Assembly: GCA_964520325.1 (NCBI GenBank)
Contig: CAZFOB010000013.1
Location: 1 to 64,000, forward strand
Reading direction: 5' to 3'
Source of the DNA: CAZFOB01 sp964520325
GTDB lineage: Bacteria > Actinomycetota > JAICYB01
Length of the DNA: 64,000 nucleotides
The translations under genes and the position numbers were made by a program. Positions 33,401 through 41,704 of the stretch are shown piece after piece (position 1 is the stretch's first letter; every line of letters begins with the position of its first letter). The notes beneath the pieces were generated by a model, which made no database searches, was not told the DNA's origin, and worked only from the letters and a program-made list of their open reading frames with translations.

Positions 33401-36241
33401 CTACGTCAGGAGCCTTGCGTGGACGGCCCCCTCGGCTGCTGCATCGAGGACCGCCATCGACGACCCTTGGGCCCACGCCGCGTCCGCCGCGCTGTTGCGA
33501 AGGACTTCGCGCATCGTCGCGACGGAACGCTCGAATTCGATGGTGTCCTCGGCGCTTCGCTTGAAATGACTCGAGATGCGGACGGCTTCGGCCGCCGCGG
33601 CGAAGCGCAAGCCACTAGCCGCGGTTTCGCTTTCGTCGGCACAGATCGATGCGAGGGCTTCAAGTCCTTGGATGGCGCCGAGGACGTCCGGAAGCTCGAC
33701 GCACAACTCGAGCGACTCGGCGATGGCTCGGCGTGCGTCCGTCAACTTGCCTTCGCGGCGGTCGACATCGCCGATGCCTTGGAGGACGACGACCAGCCCG
33801 CGCCCGTCACCGATGCGCCGCTTCTCGGCCAGCGCTTCGGTGAAGCATCTCCGCGCAACCGCGAGGTCGCCGGTCGCCTTCGCGACGACTCCGAGATTCG
33901 TGAGCGCACCCGATGCCGTCGGGTTGTCGTTCACGGCAAGCGCGTTTTCGCGGCATTCCTCGTAGTACTCGCGAGCCCTGCGGTAGTCGGAGCGGCCTAT
34001 CGCCATGTTGCCGAGGTTCATGAGCAGCTTGGCAACGTTCTCCTTCATGCCTGCTTCACGAGAGACGGCGAGCGCATCCTCGTAGTAGTTGAGCGCTGCC
34101 TTGTCCTCACCCTCCATCGTTGCCGCGACGCCGAGGATGTTCAGCGCCTGTGCCGCGCTGCTCGGTGGCCCGTCCATGCGGAGGATCGTCAGCGCTTCCG
34201 ATGCGTAGTTCTTGGAGTCCTCCAATCGACCGGACTGAACGGCGGCCGCCGCGAGCGCCGTCAGGGCGATCCCGGTGGCCGGTCGATCGTTTGCGGCGCG
34301 CGTGAGCGCCACCGCCTCCTCGAGAAGTGGGAGCGAGGTAGCGACATCGAGGAGCCGTGATCGGTGTGCCGATTCCGGGAAGGTCTCGAGGAGACGCTCG
34401 AATGTGGCGCGCGCTTCCTTGAAGTGGCCGCGGATGAACCAGTAGTTGAAGAGCCCGATGCACATCCTCGACGCGCTCTCGTGATCCGTGCCTTCAAGTG
34501 ACGCGCCCATCGCAGCTCGCAAGTTGTCGATCTCTTTGTCGATACCGCCGAGTGCCTGTGACTGCCCGGAGGTTCTCATGGCATCTGCCGCTTCGTGCGT
34601 GAGCGCAACCGCCCACGCGATGTGCTTGTCGACGAACCGTTGAAGGTCTCCCCGCGAACGGGCGCGTTCGAGCCCGTACTCGCGGACGGTATCGAGCATG
34701 CGATAGCGAACGTCGTCCTCCGACCCGCGCACGAAGAGCAGTGACCGGTGCACCAGACGGTCGATGACCTGGACGACATCGCCGTCCACCGAATCGTCGC
34801 CCGCTACCGACGTTGCGGAGTGAGCGGTGAAACCGCCGATGAAGACGGCGAGCCGTTCGAACACCAGCCGTTCGTTCTCGTCGAGCAGGTCGTAGCTCCA
34901 GTCGATGGCCGCCCGGAGCGTCTGCTGGCGTGCGGGGGCGGTCCGAGGCCCGTCCGCGAGCGATCCGAGGCGATCGTCCAGACGTTTCGAGATCTCGCGG
35001 GCCGGCGTGGTGCGCGCGAGGGCGGCCGCGAGCTCGATCGCCAGAGGGATGCCTTCGAGACGCCGGCAGATGCGTACGACGTCGTCGGCCTGATCGCCGA
35101 GCACGAACTCACGATCTGCAAGCGACGCGCGATCGACGAAGAGGCGCACCGCTTCCGACTCCATCGCTTCGTGCGGGAAATCGGCGCTCTCGTCCGGGAC
35201 GTCGAGTGTTGGCACTGCGTAGATCGCCTCGCCATACACGCGCAACGGCTCGCGACTCGTCGCGAGGATCCGGAGTGCATCGGCCCTTTGGAGAAGGTCG
35301 TGCGCGACGTGCGCGCAAACTTCGACGACGTGCTCGCAGTTGTCGAGCAGCAGCAGCGTCTTTTGGGACGCGACGTGTTCCGCGATGCCCTGAAGCAAGT
35401 CACGGCCCGCCTCGTCGCGTATGCCGAGTACGCGGGCGATCGCCGCTGGGACGAGATCTGGCTCGACCACACCGGCAAGCTCGACGAGCCAGACGCCGTC
35501 GGTGAAGTCCTCCGCGGCTTCGGCGGCTGCCTGCAAGGCCAGCCGCGTCTTGCCGATGCCACCGGGCCCTGTGAGAGTGAGCAACGCGGTGGTCTCGATC
35601 CGCTTGCGGACGTCGAGCACTTCCATCTCGCGCCCAACGAACGCCGTGAGCTGAACGGGAAGGTTGTGGCCGCGAGCGTCGAGAGACCGGACCGGCGGGA
35701 AGTCGGACGGCAGGTCGGCGTGACCCACCTGCCACACACGCTCAGGTCGCGCGAGGTCCTTGAGACGGTGCAGCCCGAGATCGGTGAGCCAAGCACCAGC
35801 CGGGAGCTTCGTTGTCGTCGCGGTGTGGACGTCGTCCGAGACGATGAGCTGGCCGCCGTGTGCGATCGAGCGCAGACGCGCGGCGCGATTCACTCCCTGG
35901 CCGAAATAGTCCCCGCCGCGCACCTGAGCGGGGCCGGAGTGTAGGGCCATCCTGACCCTGACGGGGGCCGATGGCGGCCAGGGCTCGATGCACAACGTCC
36001 GTTGCAGCTCGACGGCGCACCGGAGGGCCGTGTCGGCGTCCCCGAAGACCGCGAAGGCGCTGTCGCCTTCACCGCGCGACCGGACGAGCTGGCCACCGTG
36101 GCTCCCGACGACGCCGGCGATGATGTCGTCGTGGCGGCCCAGCGCCCGGGCCATCGCGGTGGGGGAGTCTTCCCACAGGCGCGTCGACCCCTCGATGTCG
36201 GTCAGCAGGAAGGTGAACGTGCCGCTCCAGACGTCAGTCAC
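33401..36241 (-). CDS. Class III cyclase/NB-ARC ATPase/TPR regulator
   Basis: The 946-residue protein joins three parts. Residues 1-170 are a class III nucleotidyl cyclase domain with metal motifs FLLTDIEGSTRLWE and GEGDSAFAVF and the GVNRAARL segment. Residues about 195-470 are an NB-ARC ATPase (Walker A GPGGIGKT at 225-232, LLLLDNCEHV, ILATSREPL). The rest is TPR-like helical repeats (ALNYYEDALAVSREAGMKENVAKLLMNLGNMA and similar). Actinobacteria and mycobacteria carry many such proteins, often with a LuxR domain that is absent here. Whether the cyclase is active is unclear. The gene lies just upstream of the island. Confidence 0.88.
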   Translation of the reverse strand: MTDVWSGTFTFLLTDIEGSTRLWEDSPTAMARALGRHDDIIAGVVGSHGGQLVRSRGEGDSAFAVFGDADTALRCAVELQRTLCIEPWPPSAPVRVRMALHSGPAQVRGGDYFGQGVNRAARLRSIAHGGQLIVSDDVHTATTTKLPAGAWLTDLGLHRLKDLARPERVWQVGHADLPSDFPPVRSLDARGHNLPVQLTAFVGREMEVLDVRKRIETTALLTLTGPGGIGKTRLALQAAAEAAEDFTDGVWLVELAGVVEPDLVPAAIARVLGIRDEAGRDLLQGIAEHVASQKTLLLLDNCEHVVEVCAHVAHDLLQRADALRILATSREPLRVYGEAIYAVPTLDVPDESADFPHEAMESEAVRLFVDRASLADREFVLGDQADDVVRICRRLEGIPLAIELAAALARTTPAREISKRLDDRLGSLADGPRTAPARQQTLRAAIDWSYDLLDENERLVFERLAVFIGGFTAHSATSVAGDDSVDGDVVQVIDRLVHRSLLFVRGSEDDVRYRMLDTVREYGLERARSRGDLQRFVDKHIAWAVALTHEAADAMRTSGQSQALGGIDKEIDNLRAAMGASLEGTDHESASRMCIGLFNYWFIRGHFKEARATFERLLETFPESAHRSRLLDVATSLPLLEEAVALTRAANDRPATGIALTALAAAAVQSGRLEDSKNYASEALTILRMDGPPSSAAQALNILGVAATMEGEDKAALNYYEDALAVSREAGMKENVAKLLMNLGNMAIGRSDYRRAREYYEECRENALAVNDNPTASGALTNLGVVAKATGDLAVARRCFTEALAEKRRIGDGRGLVVVLQGIGDVDRREGKLTDARRAIAESLELCVELPDVLGAIQGLEALASICADESETAASGLRFAAAAEAVRISSHFKRSAEDTIEFERSVATMREVLRNSAADAAWAQGSSMAVLDAAAEGAVHARLLT

Positions 36242-36405
36242 GCCGACAGGATATGGGGCCGGGTAGCCCGCGCCGCCTTGTTAGCGTAGGTTCCTGTCCA
36301 TCGGCGCGAGCGCCCACGCAGCTACGGCCGTGGAGTATGCACTGATGCTGGTCGCGATTTGAAGCCGTAGCGCTTCAGGGTCCACCCCGATAGGTTGTGC
36401 GTCTC

Positions 36406-36478
36406 GGGGGCGTAGCTCAGTCGGTAGAGCGCTGCGTTCGCAACGCAGAGGTCGGCGGTTCGAATCCGCTCGCCTCCA
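36406..36478 (+). tRNA. tRNA-Ala (anticodon CGC)
   Basis: The 73 bases fold as a cloverleaf: acceptor GGGGGCG/CGCCTCC with one G-U pair, D-arm GCTC/GAGC, anticodon stem CTGCG/CGCAG around loop TTCGCAA with anticodon CGC (reads GCG, alanine), T-arm GGCGG TTCGAAT CCGCT, and discriminator A. CCA is not encoded. Its 3' part is the attachment site of the integrated element. Confidence 0.95.
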
Positions 36479-36479
36479 C
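36434..36479 (+). repeat. attL: 46-bp tRNA 3' end repeat
   Basis: Bases from the anticodon stem to one base past the discriminator are repeated exactly at 54098-54143. This is the usual footprint of tyrosine-integrase insertion into a tRNA gene, with the intact tRNA kept on this side. Confidence 0.85.
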
Positions 36480-36537
36480 GTAAGAAGCTGCACGTCAGGT
36501 GGCGTGTGGCTTCTTTCGTTGTGGGGGCTGGGATCCT

Positions 36538-36567
36538 CGGGGTTGCTCTGGGGTTGTTCTCAGGTCG
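36538..36567 (+). repeat. Left subterminal repeat, possible integrase arm site
   Basis: This 30-base segment holds two GGGGTTG(C/T)T units. It matches 53971-54000 near the right end at 26 of 30 positions in direct orientation, and is copied exactly at 60411-60440. Subterminal repeats of this sort often bind the arm domain of tyrosine integrases. Confidence 0.5.
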
Positions 36568-36607
36568 CCAGCGCCGCTGTCCGCCCTCGACTTTGTCATG
36601 GAGACGG

Positions 36608-36625
36608 CGTAACATAGACGTTACG
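36608..36625 (+). promoter_or_regulatory. CGTAAC-N6-GTTACG operator before the antitoxin
   Basis: A perfect inverted repeat with six-base arms abuts the GTG start at 36626 and contains the -10-like TAACAT (36610-36615). An HTH protein that binds here would repress itself. An identical copy is at 60481-60498. Confidence 0.55.
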
Positions 36626-37021
36626 GTGCCACCACAAGCCAGGAGACCTCGAACCGGGGCGGAGAAGTACTTCCGCCGCAGACTCGCGGACCCCGAGTAC
36701 GCGGGCGCGTACAAGGCTGCCCGATCGCGAATCGCGCAGATCGATGAACTCCTGCGCGATATCGACTCCCGCCGGTCGGACTTGGGACTCAGCAAAGCCG
36801 AGCTCGGGAGGCGTGCGGGTCTGAAGCCAGAAGCGGTGCGGCGACTGCTGACGTCGGATCATCCGAACCCGACGCTGTCAACGTTGATCGCTATCGCGGA
36901 GTCGCTCGACCTCGCTATCGCCGTCGTATCGGAGAGCCCGCACAAGGCGCCGTCTCCGCCGGCGAAGAGGACTAAGCCGTCACGGTCCGGCGCTGCCGGA
37001 ACTCGTCGCCGAGCTTCTTGA
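36626..37021 (+). CDS. HigA-like helix-turn-helix protein, probable antitoxin, copy 1
   Basis: The 131-residue product carries an XRE-type helix-turn-helix: IDELLRDIDSRRSDLGLSKAELGRRAGLKPEAVRRLLTSDHPNPTLSTLIAIAESLDLAIAV, followed by a basic tail. This pattern is typical of HigA-type antitoxins. GTG 36626 is the first start after the palindromic operator; the longer open frame has no family support. It converges on the RelE/HigB-like gene with 50 bases of tail-to-tail overlap, which is unusual since antitoxin and toxin normally share one strand. The DNA is identical to the copy at 60499. Confidence 0.72.
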   Translation: MPPQARRPRTGAEKYFRRRLADPEYAGAYKAARSRIAQIDELLRDIDSRRSDLGLSKAELGRRAGLKPEAVRRLLTSDHPNPTLSTLIAIAESLDLAIAVVSESPHKAPSPPAKRTKPSRSGAAGTRRRAS

Positions 37022-37415
37022 TCCGCTCGTAGTCGCGACGCGTCGCCGCGCTGCGAGGTGGCTTGGAAAGGCCGCCGATGCAGATGATCGACGAGCCGCC
37101 CAGATCTTTCGCGTCGCGCTCGAGGAAGCAGAACAGACGGTGGTTCTGACCGGCACCTCGGAGGCGGATCTCGTAGAAGCCCGCCATGTCGCCGTGCATC
37201 GCCTGCCATTTGCCGCCGCCCGAGAACGCCGGAGGCGGCGCTTCCGCGACGGCGTCGAGGACCGCCTGTATGTCGGCGGCCACTTTGACGGGCAGTTCAT
37301 CTAGAAAGTCCATCGCAGGAACCGTGCGAGCAGCATCGTCGGCGCGATGGCGCTGGAAGAAGTGGATGCGCCAGGGCTCAGGAGGTGACTCGGATGCACG
37401 GGACCGTGGCGTCAA
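36972..37415 (-). CDS. RelE/HigB (phage Gp49-like) family protein, probable toxin, copy 1
   Basis: The 147-residue product has the compact fold expected of RelE/HigB or Gp49-like proteins: WRIHFFQRHRADD, a helical FLDELPVKVAADIQAVLDAV segment, then KWQAMHGDMAGFYEIRLRGAGQNHRLFCFLER and IICIGGLSKPPRSA. Conserved Arg and Lys residues fit an RNA-binding surface, but ribonuclease activity is not shown. TTG 37415 overlaps the upstream TGA as TTGA. It lies opposite the HTH gene, so the pair may be a toxin-antitoxin module with convergent genes. Confidence 0.62.
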   Translation of the reverse strand: MTPRSRASESPPEPWRIHFFQRHRADDAARTVPAMDFLDELPVKVAADIQAVLDAVAEAPPPAFSGGGKWQAMHGDMAGFYEIRLRGAGQNHRLFCFLERDAKDLGGSSIICIGGLSKPPRSAATRRDYERIKKLGDEFRQRRTVTA

Positions 37416-38128
37416 TCGTCACTTCCCTCCGCTGAGTCCGGCGCGTCGTCGACGGGGACCGTGAAGTCGAGCGCGGCTTCGAACGCCTTCAGGAACCCAT
37501 CGCGTTGCCGGCTCGTCCACGACGCGCCTGGTCCGTGGGGGATCTGCTGAATCAAGCCGACAAGTCCGGGAGGCAGATCGGTCGGCGTGGTTGACGGATC
37601 GTTGCCGCTTCGGCGGGGCTGCTGACGGGCGCTCGGCCGAGGTGTGCGAGCCGTTCGAGGGCGGGCCGCCGTGGCTCGAGGCGCGGCAGCCCCCTCGGGG
37701 ACCGGAAGTCCGGCGTGCTTCCACAGTCCGATCAGCAGCGCCGCCATCCCGCGGCGCTGTCCGGACGGCTCATAGGTCCGGAACGCCTCGGCGACTCGGT
37801 CCGGGGAATTCGCGGAAGGGTCCGTGTATTGCAGAACATCCGCGTAGACACCTCGAACCCATTCCTGCAGACGGGCCCGGTATTCCTCGTCGCCTCGCGC
37901 GAGCCGCAAGTCCTTGAACTGCTGGGTGGGTTCCCCCTCCGCATCCAGCAGCTCGAGCGCCTTGAGCGACGAGAGGGTGCGCTTGGCCAAGCTCTCCGGC
38001 ACACCTGCGCGGATAAGCGTGTCCTGCGTGACCGGCGTACCCATCCCCTTGTCGCGGAACGCCTCGATCGCGGTGATGGCGGCCGTGACCGTCGTGTAGG
38101 GTGCGTTTCCGTGTGGCGTGATTGGCAT
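37412..38128 (-). CDS. DUF5343-like protein
   Basis: The 238-residue protein has a winged-helix-like N-terminal region (YTTVTAAITAIEAFRDKGMGTPVTQDTLIRAGVPESLAKRTLSSLKALELLD) as in DUF5343 proteins, a disordered Pro/Arg/Ala linker at about 145-185, and a C-terminal helix that may bind a partner. ATG 38128 has GGAGG seven bases upstream. Its stop is coupled to the toxin-like gene, so it may be a third part of that module. Only its last 32 codons survive in the copy at 61288. Function unknown. Confidence 0.6.
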   Translation of the reverse strand: MPITPHGNAPYTTVTAAITAIEAFRDKGMGTPVTQDTLIRAGVPESLAKRTLSSLKALELLDAEGEPTQQFKDLRLARGDEEYRARLQEWVRGVYADVLQYTDPSANSPDRVAEAFRTYEPSGQRRGMAALLIGLWKHAGLPVPEGAAAPRATAARPRTARTPRPSARQQPRRSGNDPSTTPTDLPPGLVGLIQQIPHGPGASWTSRQRDGFLKAFEAALDFTVPVDDAPDSAEGSDD

Positions 38129-38168
38129 TCAATACCTCCGTTCGTCGTCTGCGAGCCTAGCACGAAAA

Positions 38169-38185
38169 GTCTATCGTCGGTAGAC
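38169..38185. promoter_or_regulatory. GTCTATCG-t-CGGTAGAC inverted repeat
   Basis: Eight-base arms with one mismatch lie about 40 bases upstream of the DUF5343 start, just before a possible minus-strand -10 (TAGGCT, complement of 38154-38159). It is a candidate operator. Confidence 0.4.
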
Positions 38186-38274
38186 GACACACCATCTCTA
38201 CCCGCTTCTAGGCTTGTGACCTGCGCAAATGGCGTTACAGTTGCCATGACGGAAACGAGCGTGGGAGAACAAAC

Positions 38275-38484
38275 ATGGAACGACTCATAGCTTGTGAACC
38301 AGACATTCTGCAGGGCCAGTCATGCTGGCTGGCTGTTACCCCCCGCGATCACCCGTACCGGATAGGCGTCATGGGAGCCTCCGAAGAGGAAGCTCGACGG
38401 CGGTTCGGCGCGGCGCTTGCGGCATGGTCCGAGCTGCATGAACGCGCGCTGGTCAGCGACACGCAGTGCGATGAGACGGCCTGA
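38275..38484 (+). CDS. Small hypothetical protein
   Basis: The 69-residue product (MERLIACEPDILQGQSCWLAVTP..., ending in a helical EEARRRFGAALAAWSELHERA) has a GGGAG ribosome site ten bases upstream and good codon use. I do not recognise a family. It is divergent from the DUF5343 gene and 71 bases before the nuclease gene, so it may be a small accessory protein of the element. Confidence 0.45.
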   Translation: MERLIACEPDILQGQSCWLAVTPRDHPYRIGVMGASEEEARRRFGAALAAWSELHERALVSDTQCDETA

Positions 38485-38543
38485 GGGCTTCGCAGACGGT
38501 CTGCCAGTTCGGGCCCGACCGGAGCCGCCAAAGCCTCAGGAGC

Positions 38544-38555
38544 TACTCTCGGCCG
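38544..38555 (+). promoter_or_regulatory. -10 element of a leaderless promoter
   Basis: TACTCT at 38544-38549 lies six bases before ATG 38556. The surrounding gagctactctcg and the gatggcgct at the start recur at 59169-59192. Confidence 0.4.
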
Positions 38556-39617
38556 ATGGCGCTTTATGAGGTTTCGGGCTCGAAGCTGGTGAAGCAGGCG
38601 CCGGCGCAGTTCGCTGGGCTGAAGCTCTACGAGCGCGCTGACCTCCAGCGACTCCTACGGGACGACATCTCCGTGCTGGACGACGATCTGCTCGTCCTCT
38701 CCGAGGAGTTCGGACACTGGCAAGACGCTCGCCGGCGGATCGACCTCCTCGCGATCGACAGGGGCGCGCGGCTCGTCGTCATCGAGCTCAAGCGGACAGA
38801 CGACGGTGGTCACATGGAGCTCCAGTCCATCCGGTACGCCGCGATGGTCTCCACCATGTCGTTCAAGGATGTGCTCGCGGCGTTCGAGGCGCACCGTACG
38901 AAGCAGCCGGGGACCGACCCCGACGTCGAGCCGGCTGACGAGCTCAGAGCATTCCTCGACGCAACAGACCTCGACGACGACCCTGAGATATCCAGCGACG
39001 TCCGCATCATCCTTGTGTCAGCTGACTTCGGTGTCGAGATCACGACGTCGGTCATCTGGCTCAACAAGTTCGAGGGGATGGACATCCGTTGCGTTCGGCT
39101 CCGTCCGTACGACCTCGACGGCAAGGTGTTTCTCGACATCCAGCAGGTCTTGCCACTCCCGGAGGCCGCCGACTATCAGGTGAAGGTTCGCCGGAAGGAG
39201 GCGGCGCAAGAACGCGCTCGTACGGACGGTAAGGACTACACGCGGTACTCGATCGTCGTCGACGGGAGCGTCGGGCCGGACCTGAACAAGCGCAGCACCA
39301 TCATGGAAATGGTGAAGGCCCTAGCAGCGAAGGGCATCGCGCCGTCGCGGATCAAGGCAGCGATGCCTCCCTCCCGCATGCGGAGCGTCGATGCGGAGCT
39401 GAGTGATCTCGACGCGATCGCTGCAGCATTCAAGTCAGTCGTGCCCAACTTCGATGCACGCCGGTGGAACCTCGACGAAGCGCTCCACGAGGACGGGAAG
39501 ACCTACATCGTCAGTACGCAGTGGGGACTGCGGAACACGGAGCCCGTCCTGAACCGGCTGGTCGAGGCGTTCCCGAAGTCGGGCGTGACCTTCCAGCGGC
39601 ACGCGCCGAAGCCCTAG
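38556..39617 (+). CDS. PD-(D/E)XK nuclease-like protein (DUF91/NucS-type)
   Basis: The 353-residue protein contains a PD-(D/E)XK nuclease core: RRRIDLLAIDRGARLVVIELKR with Asp63, Glu77 and Lys79, followed by QSIRYAAMV with Gln90. This matches the DUF91/NucS-like endonuclease family. The C-terminal 120 residues have no known fold and may bind DNA or a partner (TRYSIVVDGSVGPDLNKRSTIMEMVKALAAKG). The gene has its own leaderless promoter and shares its last bases, CTAG, with the convergent integrase. A defence or element-maintenance role is plausible. Confidence 0.72.
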   Translation: MALYEVSGSKLVKQAPAQFAGLKLYERADLQRLLRDDISVLDDDLLVLSEEFGHWQDARRRIDLLAIDRGARLVVIELKRTDDGGHMELQSIRYAAMVSTMSFKDVLAAFEAHRTKQPGTDPDVEPADELRAFLDATDLDDDPEISSDVRIILVSADFGVEITTSVIWLNKFEGMDIRCVRLRPYDLDGKVFLDIQQVLPLPEAADYQVKVRRKEAAQERARTDGKDYTRYSIVVDGSVGPDLNKRSTIMEMVKALAAKGIAPSRIKAAMPPSRMRSVDAELSDLDAIAAAFKSVVPNFDARRWNLDEALHEDGKTYIVSTQWGLRNTEPVLNRLVEAFPKSGVTFQRHAPKP

Positions 39618-40702
39618 GACTCTAAGCCCGAGGCCGCGTAGAGCTCGTCCAGGCTGTCGGCGATCGCTTCTTCCAAGCGCGGGAACAGGCCCCCGTAGAC
39701 GTTCAGCGTCGTGCTGATCGAGCTGTGGCCCATCCGTTCTTGGATCGCCTTCGGGTGGGCGCCGCGGGCGATCGCGAACGCGACCGATGTGTGGCGCAGG
39801 TCGTGGAAGCGAATGTCAGGGGAGAGCTGGGCCTTCTTGAGAGCCGCCTCCCACGTCCGGCGGCGGAAGTTTGTCCTCCGCATCGGCATGCCGTCGCGGG
39901 AAGGGAAGACCAGCTCGTTGTTCCGCCCGATCTGCTCCTCAAGGAGCGGGACGAGGAACGTCGGGATCGTCACTGTCCGGCGAGAGGCCGGCGTCTTGAG
40001 TGGCGAACCAAGAGTCACAGAACCTTTGATCTCGGTCGCCTGCTCCACGATGTGCAGCTTGCGATGGAGGATGTCGACGTTCTTCGGACGCAGTCCGGCG
40101 AGTTCACCCCATCGGGGGCCAAGGTACGCGGCGGTGAGGATCAGCGTCCGGTAGTACGTGTGCGCAGAGTTCGCGATCGCGTTGACCTGTTCGGGTGTGA
40201 GGAAGCGCGGCTCGCCGGGTTCGATCTTGGGCAGCGAGATGTTGCGGCATGGCGAGAGCGGGAGCATGCCACCGTCAACGGCAGCAGCAAGCGCTCGGTC
40301 GAGGATCTGATAGATGAGGTGAACAGTCGCCGGCTTCTTTGTCGTGCTCAGCACGGCTACCCATGCGCGGACGTCGACCTGCGTGATCTTCGCGAGAGGA
40401 ACCTCGCCGAATCGCGGCCGCACGTGGTTCTTGATGTAGGACTCGTCCCGGAGTCTCGAGCTCGGCCGCAGGTTCGTCGTGGTCTTCCACCACTCGTCGA
40501 GCCATTTGCCGAATGGCTCCTTGCCGTGTTCGGGGTTCGTCCAGAGGCCGCGGAGCTTGCGTGACTCCATCTCGACGATGAAGCGCTCGGCGTCGATCTT
40601 CTTCTGGAGGACCTTCGAGTGCCGCTTGTTGTCGTTGCCGACGTAGCTCGCGAGCCAGTCGTCGCGGCGTCCCGGGCGTTTGCGTCGTTGTACGTGCGCC
40701 AA
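39614..40702 (-). CDS. int: Tyrosine recombinase/integrase
   Basis: The 362-residue integrase has an arm-binding N-terminus, a SAM-like core-binding domain (about 60-150) and a catalytic domain with all expected residues: Arg197 in GPRWGELAGL, Lys236, His300 and Arg303 in HDLRHTSVA, His326 in GHSSISTT, and nucleophile Tyr336. TTG 40702 is used because GAAGGAG lies seven bases upstream. It should recombine the 46-bp sites in the tRNA-Ala gene. It follows the regulator-like gene at 40716 by 13 bases, probably on one mRNA. Confidence 0.93.
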   Translation of the reverse strand: MAHVQRRKRPGRRDDWLASYVGNDNKRHSKVLQKKIDAERFIVEMESRKLRGLWTNPEHGKEPFGKWLDEWWKTTTNLRPSSRLRDESYIKNHVRPRFGEVPLAKITQVDVRAWVAVLSTTKKPATVHLIYQILDRALAAAVDGGMLPLSPCRNISLPKIEPGEPRFLTPEQVNAIANSAHTYYRTLILTAAYLGPRWGELAGLRPKNVDILHRKLHIVEQATEIKGSVTLGSPLKTPASRRTVTIPTFLVPLLEEQIGRNNELVFPSRDGMPMRRTNFRRRTWEAALKKAQLSPDIRFHDLRHTSVAFAIARGAHPKAIQERMGHSSISTTLNVYGGLFPRLEEAIADSLDELYAASGLES

Positions 40703-40715
40703 CCCTGCTCCTTCG

Positions 40716-41399
40716 TTATCCGGCGCGGCCGCGGTGGCCGCGGTTGAGGAAGCCGAGCGCGCGCGCTCGCTTCACCCACCGATGGACGGATGTAACCGGG
40801 ACGCCGTTTGCGTCCGCGATGATCCCGGCTGGTGCGCGCGTGATCGCTGAGAGCGCGGAGTACACCTTCGCGACATCGCGGAAGAATTCGATCGGGTAGG
40901 GACGGGCTTCTGGGACGTCGAGCTTTGCGTCTGGCATCTCGGGCGTCTCGATCAGGACGCTCCCAAGAGGCCGGCGGAGGTCAGGCGCTGGTGCCTGCGG
41001 CTCGCCCGAACCTTCGATCTGCGCGAAGTACATCCGCTCCACCCAGTGCAACGGGCGCGGCTCCTTCGGTGGTCGCCGCTGCCCGAACGTCGTCGCGTAC
41101 GAACCGATCGCTCGGTGCAGATCCGGGCCCGGGACATCCAGCCGCCGGCGGATCTGCTCGGCCGTGTCGGGCTCGTTGACCCAGGCCTCGATCCGTCCGA
41201 GGGGGAGGCGCCGGATCTGCTCGGGGTCCATCGCTTGCGACTCGGCCGATACATAGAGCTCGGCGATTACCAGCCGGCCAGCCTCCTCACGGAAGCGCAG
41301 AAACGCTGCTGTGGGCTCCAGGGCGGCCGACTGGAAGCGAACCCAGCCGCCGTTGCCGACCGATAGGCGATCGTCGACGGGGACGCGTTCGGTCGGCAT
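40716..41399 (-). CDS. Element-encoded protein with C-terminal helix-turn-helix
   Basis: The 227-residue product ends in a helix-turn-helix (YSALSAITRAPAGIIADANGVPVTSVHRWVKRARALGFL) of the type seen in actinobacterial mobile elements. The N-terminal half has a beta-rich region and may bind ligand or partner proteins. ATG 41399 has AGGAGG upstream. A strong promoter (TTGACA and CAATAT, 17 apart, minus strand) lies in the divergent region. It probably controls the integrase gene that follows. Confidence 0.6.
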   Translation of the reverse strand: MPTERVPVDDRLSVGNGGWVRFQSAALEPTAAFLRFREEAGRLVIAELYVSAESQAMDPEQIRRLPLGRIEAWVNEPDTAEQIRRRLDVPGPDLHRAIGSYATTFGQRRPPKEPRPLHWVERMYFAQIEGSGEPQAPAPDLRRPLGSVLIETPEMPDAKLDVPEARPYPIEFFRDVAKVYSALSAITRAPAGIIADANGVPVTSVHRWVKRARALGFLNRGHRGRAG

Positions 41400-41423
41400 C
41401 GGTGCCTCCTGGTCTCGGCCTAT

Positions 41424-41491
41424 GGTCTGAGTTCGTGAACATATTGCATTCCCCTTGGACCCTTGTCAAGCTAAGCCGAGGAACTCAGACC
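41424..41491. promoter_or_regulatory. Divergent control region with 11-bp inverted repeats
   Basis: GGTCTGAGTTC (41424-41434) and GAACTCAGACC (41481-41491) are perfect inverted repeats 46 bases apart. Between them, on the minus strand, TTGACA (complement of 41464-41469) and CAATAT (complement of 41441-41446) form a promoter with a 17-base spacer for the int operon. The xis-primase operon starts just to the right. The layout resembles a prophage switch. Confidence 0.6.
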
Positions 41492-41509
41492 TTCGAGGAA
41501 GGAGGCGGC

Positions 41510-41704
41510 ATGGAGACGAGGCTCGACGAGTACATGACGGCACAGGAGGTGGCCGACCACTACCGGCTGCCGCTCCAGACGATCTACGGCTGGCGCTACA
41601 AGGGGACGGGCCCGAAGGCGGTCAAGCTCGGTCGCCACCTCCGCTACCGGCGGAGCGACGTCGAGCGGTGGGCCGAGGAGCAGGCGGGCGGCGCCCGCTC
41701 GTGA
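41510..41704 (+). CDS. xis: Excisionase-like MerR-type DNA-binding protein
   Basis: The 64-residue product is a winged-helix excisionase-type domain: DEYMTAQEVADHYRLPLQTIYGWRYKGTGPKAVKLGRHLRYRRSDVERWAEEQ. Such proteins bend DNA at attachment sites or act as regulators. ATG 41510 follows a strong GGAAGGAGG. It overlaps the primase gene by four bases (GTGA). Confidence 0.82.
   Translation: METRLDEYMTAQEVADHYRLPLQTIYGWRYKGTGPKAVKLGRHLRYRRSDVERWAEEQAGGARS

Noticed and set aside
31978..33564. Plus-strand open frame across the exporter ATPase and TetR genes
   Set aside because: Both opposite-strand genes have complete family motifs, and this frame has none.
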